The notes under the pieces were generated by a model. It saw only the letters and a program-made list of their open reading frames with translations. It searched no databases and had not been told where the DNA came from. DNA of 64,000 nucleotides, taken from Chthoniobacterales bacterium (lineage in GTDB: Bacteria; Verrucomicrobiota; Verrucomicrobiia; Chthoniobacterales; UBA10450). The stretch is from positions 1 to 64,000 of the forward strand of contig DATENU010000022.1 of the NCBI GenBank assembly GCA_035274845.1, read 5' to 3'. Shown here piece by piece: positions 28,368 to 36,755 of this stretch (the first letter of the stretch is position 1; each line of letters begins with the position of its first letter). The translations under genes and the position numbers were made by a program.

Positions 28368-29900
28368 ATGATGAACATCTCAAAACTTGATCAGACATCT
28401 CTCACGAGCCGCTCACCACTCTGGATCTATTGGGCGATTGTGACCATCGGCGCCATTTTCATCAGCGTCGGCGCAAGCGTGACTCTGGCGCAGGGCACAA
28501 GCCCCAGCCCGTCGCCGAGCCCAAGCGCTTCGCCGAGCCCAAGCGCTTCGCCAAGCCCAAGCGCTTCGCCAAGCCCCAGCGCTTCGCCGAGCCCCAGCGC
28601 TTCGCCGAGCCCGAGCCCTCTCCCGAGTTGCAGCCCCATCGCCAACGCCAGCATGACATACAACGGCGCTACCTTTAGCCCGCCTTCGCTGACGATTAAT
28701 CCCGCGACTCAGGTGACCTGGACGAACGCTGGCAACTCCAAGATTCGCCTGCGAGATGTCGGTCATTTCTTCTTTGATAGCGGCGATCTGGATCCCGGAC
28801 AGTCGTTCTCGTTCACTTTCTGCGCCGGCGGCACCTACTTCGTCGAGAATTCACGCGGCGGCGGATTGGCCACTATCACGGTGACTGGCTCAGGCCCTTC
28901 GCCCAGCCCGAGCCCAAGCGCTTCGCCGAGCCCAAGCGCTTCGCCGAGCCCAAGCGCTTCGCCGAGCCCCAGCGCTTCGCCGAGCCCGAGCGCTTCGCCG
29001 AGCCCGAGCGCTTCGCCGAGCCCGAGCGCTTCGCCGAGTCCGAGTGCCTCACCGAGTCCGAGTGCCTCCCCGAGCCCAAGCGTTTCGCCAAGCCCGACAC
29101 CGATGCCCAGCCCTGCGGCCCAGCCAGTTAACATCTCGACCCGTGTCCGAGTGGAAACCGGCGAGGGCGTCATGATTGGCGGCTTCATCATCACCGGCAA
29201 TGATCCCAAGCGCGTTATCATCCGCGGCATCGGTCCTTCGATGACGAGTGTCGGAGTCAACGGTGCCGTGAGCGATCCGATCCTGCGCCTCTTCAGCGCG
29301 AGTGGGTCGCCTTTGGCCGTAAACGACAACTGGCAGGACACCCAGCGGGCTGATATCGAGCAGACCGGTCTCCAGCCTTCCGATCCTCGCGAATCGGCCA
29401 TCATCGCTACGCTGGCGCCGGCGGCTTATACCGCGACAGTTTCCGCCGCGAATGGCAGCAACGGCGTCGGCCTCGTCGAAATTTACGACCTCACCTCGAC
29501 GAATAATTCAAAACTGGGCAACATGAGCACCCGCGGATCCGTCCAGACGGCGGAAAACGTGATGATCGGCGGTTTCATCCTCAGCGGCACCAACCTCAAT
29601 CCCGGCAAGGTGGTCGTCCGTGCGATTGGCCCAACGCTCGGGCAATCTGGAATCACCAATCCGCTCAGCAACCCGAGCCTCAGCCTGTTCGATAGCAACG
29701 GGCAATTAGTGGGCTTGAACGACAACTGGCAGGATGATGCGAACCAGGCCAACCAGTTGCTGTCGCTCAACCTCGCGCCGCAAAACGCGGCAGAGTCCGC
29801 CATCGTGGCAATTCTGCCCCCGGGGCAGTACACGGCGGTGGTCGGCGGCCAGAATGGCGGCACCGGAATCGGATTGATCGAGGTTTACTCCATCAGATAA
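28368..29900 (+). CDS. Secreted cupredoxin-like protein with SPSASP linkers and C-terminal module (copy 1)
   Basis: The protein has 510 residues. An N-terminal region with one hydrophobic segment (WAIVTIGAIFISVGASVTLAQ) serves as signal peptide. A first linker of about six SPSASP units follows. A cupredoxin-like domain (about residues 85-175) keeps the fold pattern VTWTNAGNS, HFFFDSGDLDPGQSFSFTFC and GGTY. A second linker of about ten SPSASP units precedes the C-terminal two-repeat module (29127-29900), which ends IEVYSIR. The domain keeps one His and one Cys but lacks the usual second His/Met ligand pattern, so copper binding is doubtful. A near-identical gene follows at 30083. Confidence 0.85.
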   Translation: MMNISKLDQTSLTSRSPLWIYWAIVTIGAIFISVGASVTLAQGTSPSPSPSPSASPSPSASPSPSASPSPSASPSPSASPSPSPLPSCSPIANASMTYNGATFSPPSLTINPATQVTWTNAGNSKIRLRDVGHFFFDSGDLDPGQSFSFTFCAGGTYFVENSRGGGLATITVTGSGPSPSPSPSASPSPSASPSPSASPSPSASPSPSASPSPSASPSPSASPSPSASPSPSASPSPSVSPSPTPMPSPAAQPVNISTRVRVETGEGVMIGGFIITGNDPKRVIIRGIGPSMTSVGVNGAVSDPILRLFSASGSPLAVNDNWQDTQRADIEQTGLQPSDPRESAIIATLAPAAYTATVSAANGSNGVGLVEIYDLTSTNNSKLGNMSTRGSVQTAENVMIGGFILSGTNLNPGKVVVRAIGPTLGQSGITNPLSNPSLSLFDSNGQLVGLNDNWQDDANQANQLLSLNLAPQNAAESAIVAILPPGQYTAVVGGQNGGTGIGLIEVYSIR

Positions 29901-29999
29901 CGACCAATCACTTGCTTCACTCATCGACCCGCTCCGCGGAAGGCTCCGCGGGGCGGCCGGTGGGGGAGGCGAGGCCCAATTCTCCAGGGAAAACCGAAG

Positions 30000-30034
30000 G
30001 TAACAGTTGAGTTACTTTTAACCATTCGACCGTA
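30000..30034 (+). promoter_or_regulatory. Conserved upstream element of copy 2, GTAAC-N6-GTTAC then CGACCGTA
   Basis: GTAAC (30000-30004), six bases and GTTAC (30011-30015) are followed 20 bases on by CGTA at 30031-30034, as upstream of the paralogue at 28368. The bases between and around are only partly conserved (AACCGG versus AGTTGA in the spacer), which points to selection on the arms. Confidence 0.5.
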
Positions 30035-30082
30035 ATTAACTTCTCTCTAATATCCAACCCACATTCCAAAAAACCAAAACAT

Positions 30083-31807
30083 ATGACCATTCCAAACCCT
30101 GATTACGTTGAACAAACTGATGGTTCGCGGTCGACAAACCGGCCGGGGCAATCGCGCTGGATTCAATCCGCGATTGTCGCCATCGGGTTGCTCTTCTCTG
30201 TGAGCGTCGGCGCAAACTCAGCCCTGGCGCAGCTCCCAAGCCCTTCACCGAGCCCGAGCGCTTCGCCGAGCCCGAGCGCTTCGCCAAGCCCGAGTGCTTC
30301 GCCAAGCCCAAGCGCTTCGCCAAGCCCAAGTGCTTCGCCCAGCCCAAGCGTTTCGCCAAGCCCGAGTGCTTCGCCAAGCCCGAGCGCTTCGCCAAGCCCG
30401 AGCGCTTCGCCAAGCCCGAGCGCTTCGCCAAGCCCGAGCCCGCTCCCAAGCTGCAGCCCCATCGCTAACGCCAGCATGTCTGTCGGCAATGGTTCCTTTA
30501 ACCCGAGCTCGCTGACCATTGCAGCGGCAACGCAGGTGACCTGGACCAATACGGGTAGTTCCAGAGCCCGAGTGCGGGATGTAGGTCATTTCTTCTTTGA
30601 TAGCGGCGACATTAATCCGGGACAGTCGTTCTCGTTCACTTTCTGTGTGGGCGGGACCTACCAGGTCGAGGATCAACGTGGCGGTGGCACGGCCACGATC
30701 GTTGTGACCGGCACTGGCCCATCGCCAAGCCCGAGTGCTTCACCAAGCCCGAGTGCTTCGCCGAGCCCGAGCGCTTCGCCGAGCCCGAGTGCTTCACCGA
30801 GCCCGAGTGCTTCGCCCAGCCCGAGCGCTTCGCCGAGCCCGAGCGCTTCGCCGAGCCCAAGTGCTTCGCCGAGCCCGAGCGCTTCGCCGAGCCCGAGCGC
30901 TTCACCGAGCCCGAGTGCTTCACCGAGCCCGAGTGCTTCACCGAGCCCGAGCGCTTCGCCAAGCCCAAGCGCTTCTCCGAGCCCGAGCGCTTCGCCGAGC
31001 CCGACCCCAACACCGAGCCCTGCTGCTCAGCCAGTCAACATTTCCACCCGCGTTCGAGTGGAAACCGGCGAAGGCGTCATGATCGGCGGCTTCATCATCA
31101 CAGGCAACGATGCCAAGCATGTCATTATCCGCGGCATCGGCCCCTCGATGGCTGGCGTTGGCGTCACCGGAGCCGTGACCGATCCCGTTCTGCGCCTTTT
31201 CAGCGCCAACGGTTCGCCGCTGGCGGTCAATGACAACTGGCAGGACACCCAGCAAACCGAAATCGAGCAGACCGGTCTCCAGCCTTCAGATCCTCGCGAA
31301 GCAGCCGTCATTGCCACACTCGCGCCGGGCGCTTACACCGCGGCCGTCTCGTCCGCGAACGGCAACAACGGCGTCGGCCTGGTCGAAATCTACGACCTCA
31401 CCTCGACGAACAATTCGAAACTGGCCAACATCAGCACCCGTGGATCCGTCCAGACCGCGGAAAACGTGATGATCGGCGGTTTCATCCTGGGTGGCACCAG
31501 CATCAATCCCGCTAAAGTGGTGGTCCGCGCGATTGGGCCAACGCTGGGGCAAGCTGGCATCGGCAATCCCCTTGGCAATCCAAGCCTGAGCCTGTTCGAC
31601 AGCAACGGGCAATTGGTGGGCTTGAATAACAACTGGCAGGATGATCCAAGCCAGGCCGCCCAGTTACAGGCGCTCAATCTCGCGCCGCAAAACTCGGCTG
31701 AAGCCGCGATCGTGATGATGTTGCCACCAGGGCAATACACGGCGGTCGTCGGCGGCCAGGACGGCGGCACTGGAATCGGATTGATCGAGGTTTACTCCAT
31801 CCAATAA
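30083..31807 (+). CDS. Secreted cupredoxin-like protein with SPSASP linkers and C-terminal module (copy 2)
   Basis: The 574-residue paralogue has the same domain order as the gene at 28368: signal peptide (IVAIGLLFSVSVGANSALAQ), SPSASP linker, degenerate cupredoxin-like domain (VTWTNTGSS, HFFFDSGDINPGQSFSFTFC), a second linker and the two-repeat module (31033-31807, ending IEVYSIQ). The linkers are longer, about 11 and 15 units of 18 bp against about 6 and 10, so the arrays have expanded or shrunk since duplication. The domains outside the linkers are highly similar. It is probably a surface stalk protein; ligand unknown. Confidence 0.85.
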   Translation: MTIPNPDYVEQTDGSRSTNRPGQSRWIQSAIVAIGLLFSVSVGANSALAQLPSPSPSPSASPSPSASPSPSASPSPSASPSPSASPSPSVSPSPSASPSPSASPSPSASPSPSASPSPSPLPSCSPIANASMSVGNGSFNPSSLTIAAATQVTWTNTGSSRARVRDVGHFFFDSGDINPGQSFSFTFCVGGTYQVEDQRGGGTATIVVTGTGPSPSPSASPSPSASPSPSASPSPSASPSPSASPSPSASPSPSASPSPSASPSPSASPSPSASPSPSASPSPSASPSPSASPSPSASPSPSASPSPTPTPSPAAQPVNISTRVRVETGEGVMIGGFIITGNDAKHVIIRGIGPSMAGVGVTGAVTDPVLRLFSANGSPLAVNDNWQDTQQTEIEQTGLQPSDPREAAVIATLAPGAYTAAVSSANGNNGVGLVEIYDLTSTNNSKLANISTRGSVQTAENVMIGGFILGGTSINPAKVVVRAIGPTLGQAGIGNPLGNPSLSLFDSNGQLVGLNNNWQDDPSQAAQLQALNLAPQNSAEAAIVMMLPPGQYTAVVGGQDGGTGIGLIEVYSIQ

Positions 31808-31883
31808 CCGAAACCAATGGCATTGCTCCACTCACCGACCCGCACCGCGGCCCTGCTCCGCGGGGCGGGCGGTGAAGTGGACG

Positions 31884-31907
31884 AGCCCCGCAAACTTCCG
31901 CGGGGCT
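31884..31907 (+). terminator. GC hairpin after the duplicated genes
   Basis: AGCCCCGC pairs with GCGGGGCT around an 8-base loop, 76 bases after the stop codon. There is no T tract, so termination is only possible, not shown. The rest of 31808-32011 resembles the downstream flank of the first copy (29901-29970), suggesting it was part of the duplicated unit. Confidence 0.35.
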
Positions 31908-32011
31908 GATCGGAATGATGGCGCGCCGCGCGCGCAACTTGTCTAGCTCCTGCGATTCAGTCAGGGTGTAACACCCGGAAGATCGCGGGTTTTGTTCGGT
32001 TAGGAAATCCC

Positions 32012-33268
32012 GTGCAATTCCCTGGAAAGGCCGGCTTGGAACCTTTGAACACACCAACATTCTCTACTGTCCGCGAAACCGAACAGACCTTGGACCTGGA
32101 GGCGGTCGCGCCCGAGCCGACCGTCCCGGATTCCACGGAAACGACCGTCGCCAAAGAAAGAATTCCAGAGCCTCCAGGCCCTCGCCTGGGCTGGTCTGCG
32201 GCCGACGCCGGGACGGTGTTTCTGGTTCTCGCGCTCAAAGGCCTCGTTCTGCTCCTGGCCGTTTTGAGCGTCGGCGTCCTCTTCGATCAATATGAGACCT
32301 GGGCAACTCTCTGGAATCGCTGGGATGCCGTCCATTATTTGAGACTGGCCGAGATCGGCTACACCGCTACGGGTGAGGGCCGGTTCTCGATTGTCTTTTA
32401 TCCCCTCTATCCCGGACTGGTGCGGGTGGTAGCGCTTGTTTGCCAGAGCTACTTCGGCGCGGCCCTCGTGGTCTCAGGCGCGGCGGCCGTGGCTGCCGCC
32501 CTTCTCTTGCGCCGATTAGCCGAATTCGATAACCCGGAGAAAGTCGCGCGCCTGGCCCCGTGGTTTCTCCTTATTTTTCCGACCGCCTACTTTTTGCACA
32601 TCGCCTACTCGGAAAGCCTGTTTCTCGCTCTTGTGCTCGGGTGCCTGCTCGCGGCCCGGACCCGGTCCTGGGCGATCGCCGGAATCCTGGGAGCGCTGGC
32701 CTGCGCCACGCGCGTGAACGGGCTCCTGCTCGTCCCGACTTTGTTCGTCGAAGCGTTCCTGCAATATCGGGCCACTCGCCGGATCGACTGGCGCTGGCTT
32801 TGGATCGGCGCCGCCGGACTCGGCACGGCGACGTACCTCTTCATCAACTATAGCGTCACCGGCGATCCCTTCGCGTTCTCGAAAATCATGGAGGTGAACT
32901 GGTATAAGAAATTCAACTCACCGTGGGTGGGGATTCATGATGTCTGGCTTCGCATTCCCTACTTCAATCTCACGGAAGGGCTCCTCGAGTTTGTCTTCAT
33001 CGTCTTCTCGTTTCTCTGCACCGTCTGGTGCTGGATCAAACTGCGCCCCACCTATGCGGTTTGGATGACGTTGAACTGGCTTTTGATTAACAGCACCAGC
33101 TATGTTGTGAGCGTGCCGCGGTATTGCCTGACCCTTTTCCCCATCTTCATTCTTTTCGCCCGCTTCGCCGCGCGCCGGCCGCTCGCCGGAGGTCTCTTGA
33201 GCGCTACCTGCCTCCTTCTTCTTGCTCTTTTCGCAATGAAATTCGCCCACGGCACCTGGGCGTTCTAG
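32012..33268 (+). CDS. PIG-V-like mannosyltransferase, multi-spanning membrane protein
   Basis: The protein has up to 418 residues and about nine membrane helices. PIG-V/GPI-mannosyltransferase-2 family features are present: WNRWDAVHYLRLAEIGY (about residues 100-116), FYPLYPGLVR, FPTAYFLHIAYSESLFLAL and ATRVNGLLL. These enzymes use polyprenyl-phosphate-mannose and act on the outer face of the membrane. The first 65 residues are acidic and disordered, and the start is uncertain (GTG at 32012, or TTG at 32037). A polyprenyl-phosphate sugar synthase gene follows 18 bases later, a natural donor supplier, and two Ser-rich secreted proteins lie directly upstream. Confidence 0.82.
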   Translation: MQFPGKAGLEPLNTPTFSTVRETEQTLDLEAVAPEPTVPDSTETTVAKERIPEPPGPRLGWSAADAGTVFLVLALKGLVLLLAVLSVGVLFDQYETWATLWNRWDAVHYLRLAEIGYTATGEGRFSIVFYPLYPGLVRVVALVCQSYFGAALVVSGAAAVAAALLLRRLAEFDNPEKVARLAPWFLLIFPTAYFLHIAYSESLFLALVLGCLLAARTRSWAIAGILGALACATRVNGLLLVPTLFVEAFLQYRATRRIDWRWLWIGAAGLGTATYLFINYSVTGDPFAFSKIMEVNWYKKFNSPWVGIHDVWLRIPYFNLTEGLLEFVFIVFSFLCTVWCWIKLRPTYAVWMTLNWLLINSTSYVVSVPRYCLTLFPIFILFARFAARRPLAGGLLSATCLLLLALFAMKFAHGTWAF

Positions 33269-33286
33269 GCCCGGCAGTTTTTTCCC

Positions 33287-34342
33287 ATGCTACTTTCGAT
33301 CGTTATCCCGTGTCATAACGAAGCGGCCGTTCTGCCCGAGACGCATCGCCGGCTCGCCGAGGTAGCCGAGCGCCTCAAGAGCAGGGTCGATTGCGAATTC
33401 ATCTTTGTGGACGACGGCAGCCGGGACGAAACCGCCCGCGTCCTCCATGAGCTGGCCATGGCCGACTCCCGTCTGCGTGGTTTGCGTCTCTCGCGCAATT
33501 TCGGCCAGCAAATTGCCACCACCGCCGGGCTCGAAAACGCCGCCGGCGACGCCGTGGTGGTGATGGATGCCGACTTGCAGGACCCGCCGGAATTGATCGA
33601 GACAATGCTCGACCGCTGGCAGGAAGGTTATCACGTCGCTTATGCGAAACGGACCGAGCGAACCGGTGAGACGGCGTTCAAGATTTTGAGCGCCAAAATC
33701 TTTTACCGGCTGGTCCAGCGCATCTCGCGCGTTTCCATTCCGAGCGACACCGGCGACTTCCGTCTCATGGACCGCCGGGTGGTGGACGCCTTTCTGCGAA
33801 TGCCGGAACAGGACCGTTTTCTCCGGGGAATGGTGAGCTGGGTCGGCTATCGGCAGGTCGCCGTTCCTTACAAACGAGAAGTCCGTTTTGCCGGCAAGAC
33901 CAGCTATCCCCTTTTGAAAATGATTCGCTTTGCGATCGACGGAATCGTTTCCTTTTCCTTTGCGCCGCTCCGCCTCGCGGTCTGGATGGGATTTATTGCG
34001 ATCGGCGTCGCGCTCCTTGGAATTCTCTACGCCGTTCTTTTGCGATTTTTCGCCGATCCCTCGCAGTGGGTTCGCGGCTGGGCCTCCATTTTTGTCGCCA
34101 TTCTTTTCATGGGCGGCGTGCAATTGATTTCGCTCGGCATTATCGGCGAATACGTGGGCCGGGTTTATGGCGAAGTGAAACAGCGGCCGCTTTATCTCGT
34201 CTGGGAGCGATTTGGTTTTCCAGAGAACGCTCCCGCAAACCTGGACCCCACCCGGCAGGCTGCCTCTGAAGATGAGAATCCCATCCGAACGAGTAGCGTG
34301 TCGGATCAACCCTCGAATTCCCGAACGCTTTCTCCGGTTTGA
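33287..34342 (+). CDS. GT2 polyprenyl-phosphate glycosyltransferase (DPM1/GtrB-like)
   Basis: This 351-residue protein begins with a GT-A domain: LSIVIPCHNEAAVLPET, FVDDGSRDETARVL, LRLSRNFGQQIATTAGLENAAGD, and the DxD-like MDADLQDPPELI. Two C-terminal membrane helices (about 225-300) have the GtrB/DPM-type pattern AVWMGFIAIGVALLGI and GGVQLISLGIIGEYVGRVYGE. Such enzymes load mannose or glucose onto undecaprenyl phosphate at the cytoplasmic face. Its place after the PIG-V-like gene suggests donor supply for that enzyme. Confidence 0.92.
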   Translation: MLLSIVIPCHNEAAVLPETHRRLAEVAERLKSRVDCEFIFVDDGSRDETARVLHELAMADSRLRGLRLSRNFGQQIATTAGLENAAGDAVVVMDADLQDPPELIETMLDRWQEGYHVAYAKRTERTGETAFKILSAKIFYRLVQRISRVSIPSDTGDFRLMDRRVVDAFLRMPEQDRFLRGMVSWVGYRQVAVPYKREVRFAGKTSYPLLKMIRFAIDGIVSFSFAPLRLAVWMGFIAIGVALLGILYAVLLRFFADPSQWVRGWASIFVAILFMGGVQLISLGIIGEYVGRVYGEVKQRPLYLVWERFGFPENAPANLDPTRQAASEDENPIRTSSVSDQPSNSRTLSPV

Positions 34343-34401
34343 CCGCGGCGACTTCCCTGCTGGCGCCACCCTAATTTTGCCCGGCGCCAGGGGACCCTCT
34401 C

Positions 34402-35850
34402 ATGGATGACCTCACCATTGTCCCCTCTCGCGAACGCTTCGCCGAGATGGCGAAACGCGGGAACGTCATCCCGGTTTTTGTCGATTTTGTGGCCGACGGC
34501 GAGACGCCTGCCTCCGCCTATCAAAAACTGGACGACGGCGGGCACTCATTCCTGTTCGAATCGGCGGAACAAACGGAGCAGTCCGGACGCTATTCGTTCC
34601 TCGGCTTCGATCCGCGGTTGATTGTGCGGGGCGAAAATGGCCGGGACCCGCTCGCGGCCCTGGAAAAGGTCATGTCGGATTTTCGTTTCGTGCCATCGCC
34701 TGATCTGCCGCGGTTCGCCGGCGGCGCGGTCGGTTACCTCGGTTACGACGCCGCGCGTTATTTTGAAAAATCGCTGCCGGAGCCACCGGAAGATGACCTG
34801 CAATTGCCGGAGATGATTTTCATGATCATGGGGCTGCTCGTCGTCTTCGATCATCGCTATCGCCGGGTGAAAATCGTAGCGAACGCGTTCCTCGACGATC
34901 ATCCGGACTCATTCACCGCCTGGCGAAGCGCCGAGAACAAGATCCGAAACGCGCTGGCGAAATTGTCGGGAGCGGCGCGCCTCCCCTTAATCGATGCCCA
35001 AAAAACCGTTTCGCCGAAAGTGGTGCGCAGCAACCTGACGCAGGTGGAGTTCGAGGCCGCGGTCCTCGAAGCGAAGGAACACATCCGCGCCGGAGACGCG
35101 TTTCAGATCGTTCTTTCCCAGCGTTTCGAGACCGATTTCACCGGCGACCCCCTCAAGCTCTATCGCTGCCTGCGGCTGGTGAATCCGTCGCCCTACATGT
35201 TTTGTCTCCGCTTCGGCGATTCTTTCTCGCTGGTCGGCAGCTCGCCCGAACTCCATGTCCGGGTCACGGATGACCTCGCCGAAGTCCGGCCCATTGCCGG
35301 CACGCGCCCGCGCGGTGAAACGCCGGAAGAAGACGAAGAGAATGCCTCCGAGTTGCTGGCCGATCCCAAGGAACGCGCGGAGCACGTGATGCTAATCGAC
35401 CTGGCGCGGAATGACCTGGGTCGTGTCGCCGAGATCGGCAGTGTCCGCGTGACCGAGCAGATGGTCATCGAGCGCTACAGCCACGTGATGCATATTGGGT
35501 CGCACGTGGTGGCGCGGTTGCGAAAAGGCCAGACGGCGTTCGATGTCATGCGCGCCACTTTTCCCGCCGGCACTGTCTCCGGAGCCCCGAAGATTCGCGC
35601 GATGCAAATCATCAGCGAGCTCGAAAACCGGAAGCGCGGTTGTTACGCCGGAGCGGTCGGTTATTTCGGATTCGACGGGGCGCTCGATTGTTGCATAGCG
35701 CTCCGCTCCATCGTGCTGAAGGAGGGACGCGCTTACCTCCAGGCCGGCGCCGGGATTGTGGCCGATTCCGATCCGGCGAGCGAATACCAGGAGACCGTCA
35801 ACAAAGCGAGGGCCATGGTCGATGCGATCAGCCGGGCGAGCGATGAATAA
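34402..35850 (+). CDS. trpE: Anthranilate synthase component I
   Basis: The protein has 482 residues. An N-terminal region carries the Trp-feedback and Anth_synt_I_N domain ([19 protein letters not shown]-like stretch). The chorismate-binding domain follows (about 215-475), with [20 protein letters not shown]-like [52 protein letters not shown] and [20 protein letters not shown]. It converts chorismate to anthranilate with ammonia from TrpG. It overlaps trpG by 8 bases. PabB is the alternative reading, but length and motifs fit TrpE. Confidence 0.94.
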   Translation: MDDLTIVPSRERFAEMAKRGNVIPVFVDFVADGETPASAYQKLDDGGHSFLFESAEQTEQSGRYSFLGFDPRLIVRGENGRDPLAALEKVMSDFRFVPSPDLPRFAGGAVGYLGYDAARYFEKSLPEPPEDDLQLPEMIFMIMGLLVVFDHRYRRVKIVANAFLDDHPDSFTAWRSAENKIRNALAKLSGAARLPLIDAQKTVSPKVVRSNLTQVEFEAAVLEAKEHIRAGDAFQIVLSQRFETDFTGDPLKLYRCLRLVNPSPYMFCLRFGDSFSLVGSSPELHVRVTDDLAEVRPIAGTRPRGETPEEDEENASELLADPKERAEHVMLIDLARNDLGRVAEIGSVRVTEQMVIERYSHVMHIGSHVVARLRKGQTAFDVMRATFPAGTVSGAPKIRAMQIISELENRKRGCYAGAVGYFGFDGALDCCIALRSIVLKEGRAYLQAGAGIVADSDPASEYQETVNKARAMVDAISRASDE

Positions 35851-36412
35851 GATCCTGCTCATCGACAATTACGATTCGTTTACCTACAACCTCGTCCAGT
35901 ATTTCGGCGTCCTGGGTTGCGAGGTCGTGGTGAAGCGGAACGACGAGATCGCCGCCGCCGAGGCCAAAGCGCTTGCGCCCGATCGCATCTGTATTTCACC
36001 CGGACCCGGAAGGCCCGGAGATGCAGGCATCAGCAACGAGATCATCCGGGAGCTCGGCCCAACGATTCCGGTCCTGGGCGTTTGTCTCGGCCATCAATGC
36101 ATCGCCGCGGTTTTCGGAGGCGAAGTCGTTTCGGCGCCGCGGCTGATGCATGGCAAGACGTCGCCGGTTCAGCATAACAGCGCCGGCCTTTTCGCAGAGC
36201 TTCCGAATCCTTTCGACGCGACGCGTTACCATTCGCTGATCGTGCGTCGGGAAACGTTACCCGCGGCCCTCGAAGTCACGGCCGAAACCGCGGAAGGCGA
36301 AGTGATGGGGTTGCGCCATCGCGATTACCCGATCCACGGCGTCCAATTTCATCCCGAGTCCGTGATGACCGGTGAGGGAATGAAGCTGCTGCGAAATTTT
36401 CTCTCGTTGTAA
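35843..36412 (+). CDS. trpG: Anthranilate synthase component II, glutamine amidotransferase
   Basis: The 189-residue class I amidotransferase begins [18 protein letters not shown]. It has [11 protein letters not shown], the nucleophile Cys in [15 protein letters not shown] (about residue 79), and the His-Glu pair in [12 protein letters not shown] (about 170-181). It supplies ammonia to TrpE and may double as PabA in folate synthesis. The ATG at 35843 overlaps the trpE stop, which fits co-translation of a 1:1 complex. Confidence 0.95.
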   Translation: MNKILLIDNYDSFTYNLVQYFGVLGCEVVVKRNDEIAAAEAKALAPDRICISPGPGRPGDAGISNEIIRELGPTIPVLGVCLGHQCIAAVFGGEVVSAPRLMHGKTSPVQHNSAGLFAELPNPFDATRYHSLIVRRETLPAALEVTAETAEGEVMGLRHRDYPIHGVQFHPESVMTGEGMKLLRNFLSL

Positions 36413-36486
36413 AGCGCTAATGCGATCACTTCGCGACTCGCGCGCAGCCACGCGCCATCCCCCTAATTGTCTTCGAAACTCTGTTT

Positions 36487-36714
36487 CGCTGGTGGATCGT
36501 GCGCTACGCGCGCGATGGGAGGGCGCGTGGCAGCTCTATCGCAAGTTGTCAGTCGCTCCCATCGAGCGACGTAGCGCTCGATCCACCATGCACCTCTATC
36601 GCAAGTTGTCAGTCCCTCCCATCGAGCGGTGTAGCGCTCGATCCACCATGCATCTCTATCGCAAGTTGTCAGTCGCTCCCATCGAGCGGCGTAGCGCTCG
36701 ATCCACCATGCAGC
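36487..36714. repeat. Three tandem 60-bp repeats plus an inverted relative
   Basis: Three units with an exact 60-base period run from 36531 to 36714. Each contains CTCTATCGCAAGTTGTCAGT, then CTCCCATCGAGCG, then GTAGCGCTCGATCCACCATG; they differ at only a few positions. The GGTGGATCGTGCGCTACGCG unit at 36490 is an inverse relative of the second half. Because 60 is divisible by 3, all frames give 20-residue peptide repeats; these are not genes. The block lies between the convergent trpG and DAHP synthase genes. Confidence 0.9.
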
Positions 36715-36755
36715 TCCGAAGTTCTAGACTCATCGCGGAGCGCAGCTGCGGACGT

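Noticed and set aside
28427-31255. LGLGEAL-type, AKRSGSAKR-type and similar repeat peptides in other frames of the SPSASP arrays
   Set aside because: They are frame shadows of the 18-bp tandem repeats inside two secreted protein genes.
31884-31907. Confident rho-independent terminator
   Set aside because: The stem is good but no T tract follows, so it is listed only as a hairpin with low confidence.
36531-36714. Possible CRISPR array
   Set aside because: The whole 60-bp unit repeats, spacers included, and only three copies exist with no cas genes nearby. It is a tandem repeat.
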